Part shown: positions 1-5,806 of the stretch, in pieces
Numbering within the stretch: the stretch's first letter is position 1
Layout of the letters: the number at the start of each line of letters is the position of its first letter
Assembly (NCBI GenBank): GCA_024697655.1
Contig: JAILFI010000145.1
Span: 1-6,314 of the forward strand
Direction: 5' to 3'
Length of the DNA stretch: 6,314 nucleotides
From: Clostridiales bacterium
Lineage (GTDB): Bacteria > Bacillota_A > Clostridia > Peptostreptococcales > Anaerovoracaceae
Made by a program: the position numbers and the translations under genes
Notes under the pieces: generated by a model
Database searches by the model: none
The model's input: only the letters and a program-made list of their open reading frames with translations
Told to the model about the DNA's origin: nothing

Positions 1-1
1 G

Positions 2-667
2 GCGAACTTCCTGGCCTTCGCGCCGGTCGTCGGTGTCTTCCTCACCCGCCTGACCTACGGCAGAACGATCCGTGAATTCCTGCTGGCCAACCTCATCGCA
101 CCGTCGATGTTCTGCCTGCTCTGGATGGGCATCTTCGGCAGCGCAGCAATCGACAAGCAGGTCAACGGCAAACTGGACATCTGGACCGTCATGGGCGAGA
201 GAGGCAACGAGGCTGCTACCTATGAGTTCTTCCAGAGCCTGCCGCTTGGTACGATCCTGCTGGTCATCTTCCTCGTGATCCTGATCATCTCGTTCGTCAC
301 GATGGCTGACTCCATGACCGCTGCTGCAGCGATCATGTCCACTTCCGGCTTCAAGGCGGAAGAGGGCGAACCCCCGGCATTTCTCAAGGTCATCTGGGGC
401 GTTGTCATGGGTCTGTCCGCATGGGTCATGATCTCCTTCGCAGGTATCGACGGCGTCAAGATGATATCGAACGTCGCCGGCTTCCCGATCCTGCCGATCG
501 CCATCCTGGCTACGATCTCCATGATCAAGGGGATGGCGCGTGCATACCGTGAAGGCGACGCAGTCGAGACCAAGGAAGAACTGGCGATCCGCCGCGAAAA
601 GATGAAGCAGCTCGCTGCGGAAAGAAAAGCCGCAAAAAAAGGCGGCAAGGCGGCAGCAAACGCATAG
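2..667 (+). CDS. BCCT-family betaine/carnitine/choline transporter, C-terminal part (5' end outside window)
   Basis: This is the last 221 residues of a secondary transporter of the BCCT family, which imports quaternary ammonium compounds (glycine betaine, carnitine, choline) across the cytoplasmic membrane. The reading frame is open from the window edge and stops at TAG 665-667. The visible segment begins with the family-typical FAPVVGVFLTRLTYGRTIRE (residues 4-23 of the fragment). Hydrophobic helices follow at about 31-50, 82-103, 127-147 and 158-176. The stretch SFVTMADSMTAAA (97-109) matches the BCCT position where other members have a serine/aspartate-rich motif. The tail (about 180-221) is cytosolic, Lys/Arg/Ala-rich and highly charged; in osmosensing members such as BetP a similar tail senses ionic strength, but that role is not shown here. 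Codon use is strongly biased to C-ending codons (ATC, TTC, CTG), more than in the downstream genes, hinting at high expression. The MttB homologue downstream suggests a catabolic rather than purely osmoprotective role. The exact substrate cannot be read from the fragment. Confidence 0.93.
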   Translation, partial: ANFLAFAPVVGVFLTRLTYGRTIREFLLANLIAPSMFCLLWMGIFGSAAIDKQVNGKLDIWTVMGERGNEAATYEFFQSLPLGTILLVIFLVILIISFVTMADSMTAAAAIMSTSGFKAEEGEPPAFLKVIWGVVMGLSAWVMISFAGIDGVKMISNVAGFPILPIAILATISMIKGMARAYREGDAVETKEELAIRREKMKQLAAERKAAKKGGKAAANA

Positions 668-695
668 CATTATAACGTACTCCGAAACAAGTTAT

Positions 696-724
696 TTGTA
701 TGAGTGATCCGTATCTGATACAGT
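696..724 (+). promoter_or_regulatory. Weak candidate promoter in the BCCT-MttB gap
   Basis: TTGTAT (696-701) and TACAGT (719-724) are 17 bp apart and could be degraded -35 and -10 boxes. A small dyad, GTATC-T-GATAC (711-721), overlaps the -10 side. Transcription from here would start near 731 and run directly into the terminator hairpin at 736-767. This promoter would therefore be useful only if the hairpin were bypassed or acted as an attenuator. No better promoter for the MttB-type gene was seen between 668 and 795. Confidence 0.25.
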
Positions 725-735
725 AACGCGCACAG

Positions 736-767
736 CCGGACGGGATGCGAATCCCGTCCGGTTTTTT
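736..767 (+). terminator. Strong intrinsic terminator after the BCCT gene
   Basis: A perfect 11-bp GC-rich stem (CCGGACGGGAT at 736-746 with ATCCCGTCCGG at 751-761) closes on a GCGA tetraloop of GNRA type and is followed by six T residues (762-767). It ends the transporter transcript only 28 nt before the ATG of the MttB-type gene. That gene therefore depends on read-through or on a promoter inside 668-735. Confidence 0.92.
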
Positions 768-783
768 AACCCGGATATCCCGG

Positions 784-790
784 AGGAGGA
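784..790 (+). promoter_or_regulatory. Ribosome binding site fixing the MttB-type start
   Basis: AGGAGGA lies 5 nt before ATG 796. It decides against the upstream in-frame ATG at 745, which lies inside the terminator stem and has no Shine-Dalgarno sequence. Confidence 0.9.
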
Positions 791-795
791 ACACT

Positions 796-2223
796 ATGTT
801 CACAATGCCTGAGAAACAACTCGCTGAGATTCATGAGAAGACTGTGGAAATCCTGACAAAGCACGGCATTTATGTGAATGACCGCGCGCCGGCGGAAGAA
901 CTGGCTTTTTTAGGAGCTTCGTTCGCGGAGCATCCGAAGGGCGGGTTCGTCGTCAGGCTGACAGACGAGATGATTGAAAAAGCGCTCCGCAGCGCACCGG
1001 AGGCGTTTCTTTTGTCAGGCCGCAATCCCGCGCGCAGCGTCACGGTCGGTGAGCCGGGGAGAACAGTCATGCTGCCGTTCTCGGGCACGCTCTACAAGGT
1101 GGACCGCGGCGGCAGACGTGTGCGGGCGTCCTGGCAGGACTTTATCGATTCTCAGAAATTGTCCTATATGAGCGATGAGATCGATGTATCCAGCATGCTG
1201 ACGATGTTTCCGAAAGAGAAGAGCAGTGTGGCAGGGATGTTCGACATGATCATCGAAACGATCCTGGACAGCGATAAGCCGCTTCTGGGCTCGGCCGGCA
1301 ACAGGCTGCATTCGGCATTCACGATCGATGCGCTGAAGTGCGTGACGGGCGGTCTCGACGGGCATTATGCGGTCGGTACGGTCAACAGTTTATCCCCGCT
1401 GGCGTGGGATGTGACTATGCTCGATTCGATCCGTGTCTTTGCGCAGCACAATCAGCCGATTCTCATGGCGTGCTGTTCCACGGCCGGCGTCACGTCGCAC
1501 ATCGATCTGCCGGTCACGCTTCTGACCTGTAACGCGGAGGTCCTGTTCGGCCTTGTGTATGCGCAGATGATCCGCCCCGGCGTGCCGGTCATCTACGGAC
1601 TGACATCCGCGATTGCGGATTTTGCGACGATGGGACTGAGTATCGGTGCACCGGAAACGGCGGTGCTGTCTGCCATGACTGCCTGTCTGGCGCGGTACTA
1701 CAAACTGCCGTACCGCAGCGGCGGCGGTCTGAACGACGCGAAATGCTGCGACCCGCAGGCGGCGTATGAATCGTACATGAGCCTTTGGAATACATTTGAA
1801 GAGGATGTGGACTTCTGCCTGCACGGACTCGGCATTCTGGAGTCATTCAATGCTTTCTCCTTTGACAAGATGATCATGGACGAGGAAATCATCCGCTATA
1901 TCAAAAGATACCGTTCTCTGAACTTCGACAGCTACGAATGGAAGGAAGGGCTGGTCGAGAAGATTGCTGAGGATGGGCATTACTATGACTACATGACCGA
2001 CCGCGCAACGCTGAAAGGCATGCGGAAGGCGTTCCTAAGACCCGTCGTGTCCGACCGCGGAAGCTGTGTGACGTGGTTTGATGAAGACCGTTCCTTCGTC
2101 AGGAATTGCGAAAAGGTCATCGAGAAACGCCTGTCCGCCTATGAGCGGCCGCCAATCGGCGAAGATGCGGTGCTGCAACTGGAAGCACTGAAAGCAGAGT
2201 ATCTGGCAAAGCTGGCGGAGTAG
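796..2223 (+). CDS. MttB-superfamily (non-pyrrolysine) methylamine:corrinoid methyltransferase
   Basis: This 475-residue protein belongs to the trimethylamine methyltransferase (MttB) superfamily, cytosolic enzymes that move a methyl group from a methylated amine to a cognate corrinoid protein. The N-terminal segment (LAEIHEKTVEILTKHGIYV, 9-27) is the usual opening of the family. A glycine-rich conserved stretch, YRSGGGLNDAK (306-316) followed by DPQAAYES (319-326), is also typical. Length fits MttB-type proteins. There is no in-frame TAG before the terminal stop, so pyrrolysine is not used. This places it with the non-Pyl members, of which the characterised examples (for instance MtgB acting on glycine betaine, and relatives acting on proline betaine or carnitine) demethylate quaternary amines. 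The BCCT transporter just upstream supports such a substrate, but the actual one is unknown. No corrinoid protein gene is adjacent; the partner must be encoded elsewhere. The chosen ATG has a strong ribosome binding site. A second ATG at 805 is possible but less well spaced. Confidence 0.92.
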   Translation: MFTMPEKQLAEIHEKTVEILTKHGIYVNDRAPAEELAFLGASFAEHPKGGFVVRLTDEMIEKALRSAPEAFLLSGRNPARSVTVGEPGRTVMLPFSGTLYKVDRGGRRVRASWQDFIDSQKLSYMSDEIDVSSMLTMFPKEKSSVAGMFDMIIETILDSDKPLLGSAGNRLHSAFTIDALKCVTGGLDGHYAVGTVNSLSPLAWDVTMLDSIRVFAQHNQPILMACCSTAGVTSHIDLPVTLLTCNAEVLFGLVYAQMIRPGVPVIYGLTSAIADFATMGLSIGAPETAVLSAMTACLARYYKLPYRSGGGLNDAKCCDPQAAYESYMSLWNTFEEDVDFCLHGLGILESFNAFSFDKMIMDEEIIRYIKRYRSLNFDSYEWKEGLVEKIAEDGHYYDYMTDRATLKGMRKAFLRPVVSDRGSCVTWFDEDRSFVRNCEKVIEKRLSAYERPPIGEDAVLQLEALKAEYLAKLAE

Positions 2224-2233
2224 CCGCGCACGG

Positions 2234-2262
2234 TTGTTGAATGGAATTCCGTGTGGTATACT
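2234..2262 (+). promoter_or_regulatory. Probable sigma-A promoter for the C_GCAxxG/radical SAM unit
   Basis: TTGTTG (2234-2239) and TATACT (2257-2262) are separated by exactly 17 bp. Predicted transcription start is near 2269, leaving a leader of about 78 nt before ATG 2347. The start lies inside the inverted repeat 2265-2293. Confidence 0.65.
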
Positions 2263-2264
2263 AC

Positions 2265-2293
2265 CCATATATTAGACATGGTCTAATATATGG
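2265..2293. promoter_or_regulatory. Perfect 13-3-13 inverted repeat over the predicted start site (operator candidate)
   Basis: The arms CCATATATTAGAC (2265-2277) and GTCTAATATATGG (2281-2293) are exact reverse complements around a central ATG. The repeat begins 3 nt after the -10 box and covers the predicted +1, where a bound repressor would block initiation. The TTAGAC...GTCTAA core looks like operators of several TetR-type repressors, a resemblance recalled from family knowledge and not tested. As RNA it could also form a hairpin, but there is no following U tract, so it is unlikely to be a terminator. Confidence 0.7.
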
Positions 2294-2346
2294 CTGTTGC
2301 AGGGACAGCAGAATGGTAATGGAACCAACCGGGAAAGGAGATCGAT

Positions 2347-2793
2347 ATGATTACCTCAACGATGACATCGGAAAAAGCACTCGCAGGATTCGGATCCGGC
2401 ATAGACTGCTCGCAGGCGGTTTTTGCGGAGCTTGCACCGCAGCTCGGGGTCGACAGGGAAACGGCGCTCAAGATCTCCGCCTGCTTCGGCGGCGGTATGT
2501 GGGTAGGCGAGACATGCGGCGCGGTCGTCGGCGCGATCATGGCCATTGGCCTCAAGTATGGCCAGGGCGACACCGTCGATCCGGATAAGAAAAATGCGAT
2601 GCTGGCGAAGGCGGCTGCCTTCCGGGCGAAGTTTGCTGAGAAATACGGCAGCTGCGTGTGCAAGGAAGTGCTCGGCTACAAGATCCCCGAAGATATGGAA
2701 CAGATCATGGCGGAGAACAAGTTCGGCAATGTCTGCTGCCATCTGGTCACAGACGCCTGTCAGATCTGTGCGGAGATCCTCAATGAAGACTGA
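2347..2793 (+). CDS. C_GCAxxG_C_C family cysteine-rich (probable redox) protein
   Basis: A 148-residue soluble protein with the signature of the C_GCAxxG_C_C family, a group of small, probably redox-active or metal-binding proteins of anaerobes with no settled biochemical function. Diagnostic parts are Cys21 in CSQAVFAEL, the segment SACFGGGMWVGETCGAVVGA (45-64) containing Cys46 and the CGAxxG motif (57-62), and a cysteine-rich C-terminal half with Cys103, Cys105, Cys130, Cys131, Cys138 and Cys141. In all, nine cysteines are present. There is no signal peptide or membrane segment. The ribosome binding site AAAGGAG (2334-2340) is 6 nt before the ATG. The gene is first in a likely two-gene unit with the radical SAM enzyme 34 nt downstream. 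A dyad operator over the promoter suggests tight control. A role as electron or sulfur/metal carrier for the neighbouring enzyme is inference only. Confidence 0.9.
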   Translation: MITSTMTSEKALAGFGSGIDCSQAVFAELAPQLGVDRETALKISACFGGGMWVGETCGAVVGAIMAIGLKYGQGDTVDPDKKNAMLAKAAAFRAKFAEKYGSCVCKEVLGYKIPEDMEQIMAENKFGNVCCHLVTDACQICAEILNED

Positions 2794-2827
2794 GCGCGGA
2801 GAGCGGTTCCCAAAGGAGAGTGACGGT

Positions 2828-3820
2828 ATGGAGGTCCGCGAAGCGGTCAGAAGTGCAAAAGCAAAGTGCCTGGCAGGCGAGGTCCTGTCAAAAGAGGAGA
2901 TGGTCCGTCTGCTGGACATCCCGGCGGGCAGTGAAGAGGATCTGATGCTGCGGCAGGCGGCGAAAGAAGCGGCGCAGGAGATCACCCGGGGGAAAGGGTA
3001 TATCTGGTGTGCTGTGGGAATGGACTTCGTGCCCTGCAGTATGAACTGCCGGTTCTGCTCCTTTGGAGAGCAATGGCAGGTGATCAAAGAACCGCATCAT
3101 GTAACGGAGGAGGAAATCCTGGAGAGCGTTCGCAGGTATGTGCAGGGCGGCGCCGCCTACATCGTGCTGCGAACGACCGAGTTCTACAGCGTGGACCGGC
3201 TGCTTGCCTATATCCCCGTGATCCGCAAAGAGGTGCCTGGTGACTATGTCATGATCCTGAATACCGGGGAGATGACGCCGCAGATCGCGGACAAGGTCGC
3301 GGCGGGCGGCGTTTACGGGGTCTATCATGCATTGCGTCTGCGGGAGGGTGTGGATACACCGTTCGACCCTGCGGTACGCGTTGCGACTATGAAGAGCATT
3401 TCCGGTTCGCCGCTCAGACTGATCAGTCTGACCGAACCGGTCGGGCCGGAGCATACGAGCGAAGAGATTGCGGAGGCTTTCCTGAATACGGTCCGCTGCG
3501 GTGCGGTGATCGGCGGTACGATGGCGAGGTTCCCTGTTCCGGGGACACCGCTTGGGGATACCCGCCGTCTGACGGACGAGGAGATGGCACATATCGTTGC
3601 GGTACTCCGTCTGTCCGGCGGGCAGGTCATCCGTGATATCTGCGTCCATCCGGCATCACCGCAGACGATGGAGAGCGGGGCGAATGTCATGGTCGTGGAG
3701 AGCGGGGCGATTCCCCGGGACACCGACTACGCCTGGAAAGACTGGGCAAAGACAGATATGCAGCGCGCCAGGACGTTGCTGGAGGGGGCGGGATATACAG
3801 TCTCTTATGTAGATCAGTAA
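2828..3820 (+). CDS. Radical SAM enzyme of the BioB/PylB/HydE (BATS-domain) type, substrate unknown
   Basis: A 330-residue cytosolic radical S-adenosylmethionine enzyme. The [4Fe-4S] cluster motif CxxxCxxC is PCSMNCRFCSFG, with Cys70, Cys74 and Cys77. LTEPVGPEHTSEE (201-213) falls where biotin-synthase-like enzymes contact S-adenosylmethionine. The C-terminal part resembles the BATS domain: FPVPGTPLGD (235-244) corresponds to the PVxGTPL element and SGANVMVVESG (283-293) to the GAN segment. Length and order fit the biotin synthase, PylB (methylornithine synthase) and HydE group. A biotin synthase is unlikely without bio genes. PylB is unlikely because no other pyl gene or amber-containing gene is seen. 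The start at ATG 2828 is chosen because AAAGGAG (2812-2818) lies 9 nt upstream; the frame stays open back to 2546 but that part only overlaps the preceding gene. It is probably co-transcribed with the C_GCAxxG protein. Confidence 0.88.
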   Translation: MEVREAVRSAKAKCLAGEVLSKEEMVRLLDIPAGSEEDLMLRQAAKEAAQEITRGKGYIWCAVGMDFVPCSMNCRFCSFGEQWQVIKEPHHVTEEEILESVRRYVQGGAAYIVLRTTEFYSVDRLLAYIPVIRKEVPGDYVMILNTGEMTPQIADKVAAGGVYGVYHALRLREGVDTPFDPAVRVATMKSISGSPLRLISLTEPVGPEHTSEEIAEAFLNTVRCGAVIGGTMARFPVPGTPLGDTRRLTDEEMAHIVAVLRLSGGQVIRDICVHPASPQTMESGANVMVVESGAIPRDTDYAWKDWAKTDMQRARTLLEGAGYTVSYVDQ

Positions 3821-3825
3821 TGAGG

Positions 3826-3851
3826 AAAGGCCTGCCGCAAGGCAGGTCTTT
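3826..3851 (+). terminator. Hairpin ending the C_GCAxxG/radical SAM unit
   Basis: AAGGCCTGCC (3827-3836) pairs with GGCAGGTCTT (3841-3850), with one G-T wobble, around a GCAA tetraloop; A3826-T3851 can extend it to 11 bp. The downstream T tract is short (TCTTT), so termination may be incomplete. Position directly after the stop codon and before a new promoter supports terminator function. Confidence 0.65.
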
Positions 3852-3855
3852 GACA

Positions 3856-3884
3856 TTGAGAAACCCGTGCGGTTGCGGTATACT
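3856..3884 (+). promoter_or_regulatory. Probable sigma-A promoter for the membrane protein/PadR pair
   Basis: TTGAGA (3856-3861) and TATACT (3879-3884) are separated by 17 bp. A closer match to the -35 consensus, TTGACA (3850-3855), is 23 bp from the -10 box, too far to be used with it. Predicted start is near 3891, about 44 nt before ATG 3935. No clear inverted repeat was seen at this promoter. Confidence 0.65.
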
Positions 3885-3934
3885 GAAACCAGCCATTGTC
3901 GTCCTGTCCAGCGAATCCAACCGGAGGTAGTCTG

Positions 3935-4186
3935 ATGACCTATAAAGACTTCATGATCCGCTTTTTTATGGATCTCGCGATTCTGTTTTTAGCGATTTTT
4001 GTTCTGCTGGAGCTGCATCTCAAGCAGTTCTTTGCGGTACTCTTCGCGGCGGCGATCATGTTCCTGGGAGACTTTATCTACTGCAAGATCCGTCATCAGG
4101 ACTGGGTGCCGGGAAAGGCGGCGCGCAAGGCGAAGGAAGAAGAGTACCAGCGCAGATATGACGAACGGAAAGCGGGGAAACGATAG
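3935..4186 (+). CDS. Small two-helix membrane protein, function unknown
   Basis: An 83-residue protein that I do not recognise as a named family. Two hydrophobic helices, about residues 9-27 and 31-50, are joined by a very short turn (ELHLKQ), forming a membrane hairpin. The rest (51-83) is a strongly charged Lys/Arg/Glu-rich tail, probably cytosolic and helical, with the one cysteine at position 50 at the membrane edge. The start is set by GGAGG (3923-3927), 7 nt before the ATG. Its TAG stop is directly followed by the ATG of the PadR-like gene, so the two are almost certainly co-transcribed and translationally coupled. PadR-type regulators are often paired with small membrane proteins or transporters that they control, so this could be the regulator's target or a sensing partner. 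That is inference. Confidence 0.8.
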   Translation: MTYKDFMIRFFMDLAILFLAIFVLLELHLKQFFAVLFAAAIMFLGDFIYCKIRHQDWVPGKAARKAKEEEYQRRYDERKAGKR

Positions 4187-4540
4187 ATGTCAGAAGCGAA
4201 GAAAAAGAGTCCGCTCGATGAGCCGACCTGTGCCTGCCGCGGCGCGAATCTGGATAAGTTTATCCAGCCCGTGATCCTGTCGATTCTCAAAAGGCACGAC
4301 GCCAAAGGTTACGGCATTCTGCAGGAAGCGGCAGACTATGTGACTTTTCACAAGGCGCCGGACGCAACCGGTGTGTACAGAATGCTGCGGACGATGGAGG
4401 ACAAGGGGCTGATTGAAAAACTGAAGACCGACGAATACCGCATTACAACAGAGGGGAAGCTTTGCCTGAAGACCTGGAAATGGACACTGCTGGAGTATGC
4501 GGACACCATCAAAGAACTGGTCGGCGAACTGGACGCCTGA
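4187..4540 (+). CDS. PadR-like winged-helix transcriptional regulator
   Basis: A 117-residue cytosolic DNA-binding protein of the PadR type. The opening CACRGANLDKFIQPVILSIL (15-34) matches the PadR N-terminal helix, with a CxC pair at Cys15 and Cys17. GYGILQEA (41-48) corresponds to the family's G-Y-x-[IL] segment. ATGVYRMLRTMEDKGLIEK (60-78) is the recognition-helix region and YRITTEGK (84-91) the wing. The C-terminal helix (about 95-115) would serve dimerisation; it is short, as in PadR subfamily 1. The ATG follows the previous gene's TAG with no gap, and the local Shine-Dalgarno (GGGGA, 4174-4178) is weak, which fits translational coupling. Such proteins are usually repressors of their own operon, but no clear operator was recognised at the promoter upstream. 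The effector is unknown. Confidence 0.88.
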   Translation: MSEAKKKSPLDEPTCACRGANLDKFIQPVILSILKRHDAKGYGILQEAADYVTFHKAPDATGVYRMLRTMEDKGLIEKLKTDEYRITTEGKLCLKTWKWTLLEYADTIKELVGELDA

Positions 4541-4584
4541 CAGGAACCGCACAGCCGTTCAATTGAGAAATAAGAAAAGAGCAG

Positions 4585-4620
4585 AAAAAACGGAGAGGGG
4601 GTATCCACCTCTCCGCTTTT
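4585..4620. terminator. Bidirectional terminator between convergent genes
   Basis: CGGAGAGG (4591-4598) pairs with CCTCTCCG (4608-4615) around a 9-nt loop. A run of six A lies on the left (4585-4590) and CTTTT on the right (4616-4620). It can stop the PadR-like transcript from the left and the MtaA-type transcript from the right; the A6 tract gives the better U run for the minus strand. Confidence 0.85.
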
Positions 4621-4642
4621 GTTGGCTTGGGGCTGCCGGTCT

Positions 4643-5689
4643 TTATTCCGCCGCCATATCAATGCATGCCTGTGAGAGCATCATGATGTTGTCGTAAGGC
4701 GTTTCCGCAGCCATATCGCATCCTGTTGCGAGGATATGCCCTCTGCCGTTCGCGATGCGGATCCGGTCGCAGGCCTCTTCATAGGTGGCTTTCGCGCTGC
4801 CGGTCATCAGCACGCCGGCCGGGTTGATGTTGCCCATCATGATCGTGGTGCCCTTTCCGTCGGTCAGTGCCTGGTCGAGGTCGACCATATAATCGCCGGA
4901 GAACGCATTGACGCCGATTTCCTGAAGCGCCGGCATACGGTTGCCGGAATCGCCGCAGATGTGGGTGAAGAAGTACTTGTACTCGGGCAGGTTGTTCTTG
5001 AGGGTCTGGATCGCAGGAGCAGCCCACTTTTTGAACATCTTCGGACTGATCATGGAACCGCTGGCCACCGGTTCGGCAGGCAGAGCGATGTCTGCGCCGA
5101 CTTCATGCAGCATGCGGAACATCTCGGTGCTGGCTGCAGTCGAGAACTCCATGAGCTGTTTCATCAGATCAGGTTTCATCATGATGTCAAGCATGAACGC
5201 TTCGGTGCCGCGCATCATCGCAGCGACGGTAAACGGGCCGGCGATATCGCAGAGGATGTACTTGCGGTCGCCGACGAGCTCTTTGACATGCTTGCACTGG
5301 TTGACCATGTTCATTGCGAATTCATTTGCTTCGAGCATCTCGCGGATTTTGGATTTATCAAGCTGCGGGATCTGGGTGTCCGGATCGTCGATGCAGTTGC
5401 CGGTATCGATAGAGCAGCCGATCTTATCGATGTCGATCGGGCATCCGAACGCATTGAGCCAGGCTGTGAATACACCGGCGACACCGCTGACGATGTCGGT
5501 TTTGAATTCGTCGGTCCATTTGACGATGCTGGAAGCGCCGCTGTCCGGGCGGCTGTAGAGCTGCCGGTAGGAGATGCCTTCGGTCTGGCAGGTCCAGGCA
5601 CCGCAGTCGACCAGGGCAAACGGGGTGCGGTCAAAGGGCTGCCCGGTCAGTACAGCATCGATTCTTTCCTTGGATGTCATTTCTTTCAT
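4643..5689 (-). CDS. UroD/MtaA-family zinc-dependent cobamide methyltransferase
   Basis: A 348-residue cytosolic protein of the uroporphyrinogen decarboxylase fold, MtaA/MtbA/CmuA branch. These enzymes move a methyl group between a corrinoid protein and an acceptor or donor (coenzyme M in methanogens, other acceptors or methoxy substrates in bacteria). The start MKEMTSKERIDAVLTGQPFD is typical of the family. The zinc-binding triad is visible: His243 and Cys245 in FTHICGDS, and Cys324 in ATGCDMAAE near the C-terminus. This separates it from true uroporphyrinogen decarboxylases, which lack the triad. Length is normal. The start at 5689 is set by AAGGAGG 7 nt upstream; the frame is open to an ATG at 5779 but that stretch is the structured leader. 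It faces away from the MttB-type gene but may act in the same methyl-transfer chain. Its methyl acceptor cannot be told from sequence; bacteria lack coenzyme M in most cases, so tetrahydrofolate or a thiol is possible. Confidence 0.9.
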   Translation of the reverse strand: MKEMTSKERIDAVLTGQPFDRTPFALVDCGAWTCQTEGISYRQLYSRPDSGASSIVKWTDEFKTDIVSGVAGVFTAWLNAFGCPIDIDKIGCSIDTGNCIDDPDTQIPQLDKSKIREMLEANEFAMNMVNQCKHVKELVGDRKYILCDIAGPFTVAAMMRGTEAFMLDIMMKPDLMKQLMEFSTAASTEMFRMLHEVGADIALPAEPVASGSMISPKMFKKWAAPAIQTLKNNLPEYKYFFTHICGDSGNRMPALQEIGVNAFSGDYMVDLDQALTDGKGTTIMMGNINPAGVLMTGSAKATYEEACDRIRIANGRGHILATGCDMAAETPYDNIMMLSQACIDMAAE

Positions 5690-5696
5690 CTCAGTT

Positions 5697-5703
5697 CCTC
5701 CTT
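5697..5703 (-). promoter_or_regulatory. Ribosome binding site fixing the MtaA-type start
   Basis: On the minus strand AAGGAGG is followed 7 nt later by ATG 5689. This favours the 348-residue protein over the 378-residue reading from 5779, whose extra 30 residues do not resemble the family and come from the leader stem and U tract. Confidence 0.88.
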
Positions 5704-5726
5704 CATACCAGAGTGGTGATAGAAAC

Positions 5727-5806
5727 AAAAAAGTCCAGCACGATGGCTGGGCTGTATGCGTTTTAGCAGGCCTGGACATATTCCTACTAAAACGCTTGGT
5801 GGACTT
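5727..5806 (-). ncRNA. Structured 5' leader of the MtaA-type gene: candidate riboswitch or attenuator
   Basis: Read on the minus strand, GCGUUUUAGUAGG (5795-5783) pairs over all 13 bases with CCUGCUAAAACGC (5770-5758). One pair is a U-G wobble, which exists only in minus-strand RNA. The apical loop is 12 nt. An outer helix AAGUCCA (5806-5800) with UGGACUU (5737-5731) encloses it. The strand CUGGAC (5738-5733) could instead pair with GUCCAG in the apical loop (5777-5772), or its GCUGG part (5739-5735) with a local CCAGC (5750-5746). Six U follow at 5732-5727. Alternative pairings next to a U tract, within a leader of about 122 nt behind a strong promoter, are the layout of a transcription attenuator. 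It does not match any riboswitch class that I can recall. Confidence 0.55.

Noticed and set aside
2221..2283. Read-through of the TAG ending the MttB-type gene as pyrrolysine
   Set aside because: Read-through would add only about 20 residues before TAA 2284-2286 and would run into the promoter and operator. In Pyl-MttB proteins the amber codon is internal, not at the end.
2546..2827. Longer N-terminus for the radical SAM protein
   Set aside because: The extension overlaps the C_GCAxxG gene in another frame, is low-complexity Arg/Ser-rich, and ATG 2828 has a proper ribosome binding site.
2356..3087. Minus-strand open frame of 243 codons spanning the C_GCAxxG and radical SAM genes
   Set aside because: It covers two well-supported plus-strand genes and their gap, with no start signals of its own.
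2888..3649. Minus-strand open frame of 253 codons over the radical SAM gene
   Set aside because: It is a shadow in GC-rich coding DNA; the plus-strand protein has the cluster motif and BATS-like domain.
3850..3855. TTGACA as -35 box with TATACT at 3879
   Set aside because: The spacing is 23 bp; TTGAGA at 3856 gives 17 bp.
4736..5719. Open frame of 327 codons on the plus strand, opposite the MtaA-type gene
   Set aside because: It is the antisense shadow of a gene with clear family motifs, has no ribosome binding site, and its His/Asp/Gly-rich translation resembles no family.
5690..5779. In-frame ATG at 5779 giving a 30-residue longer MtaA-type protein
   Set aside because: It lies in the apical loop region of the leader structure; the added residues include the translated U tract and do not match the family start. 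The AAGGAGG before 5689 is far better.
5758..5795. The 13-bp inverted repeat as a DNA operator or as a CRISPR-like repeat
   Set aside because: It occurs once, and its single imperfection is a U-G wobble on the minus strand but a C-A mismatch on the plus strand, which fits an RNA stem in the leader better than a DNA site.
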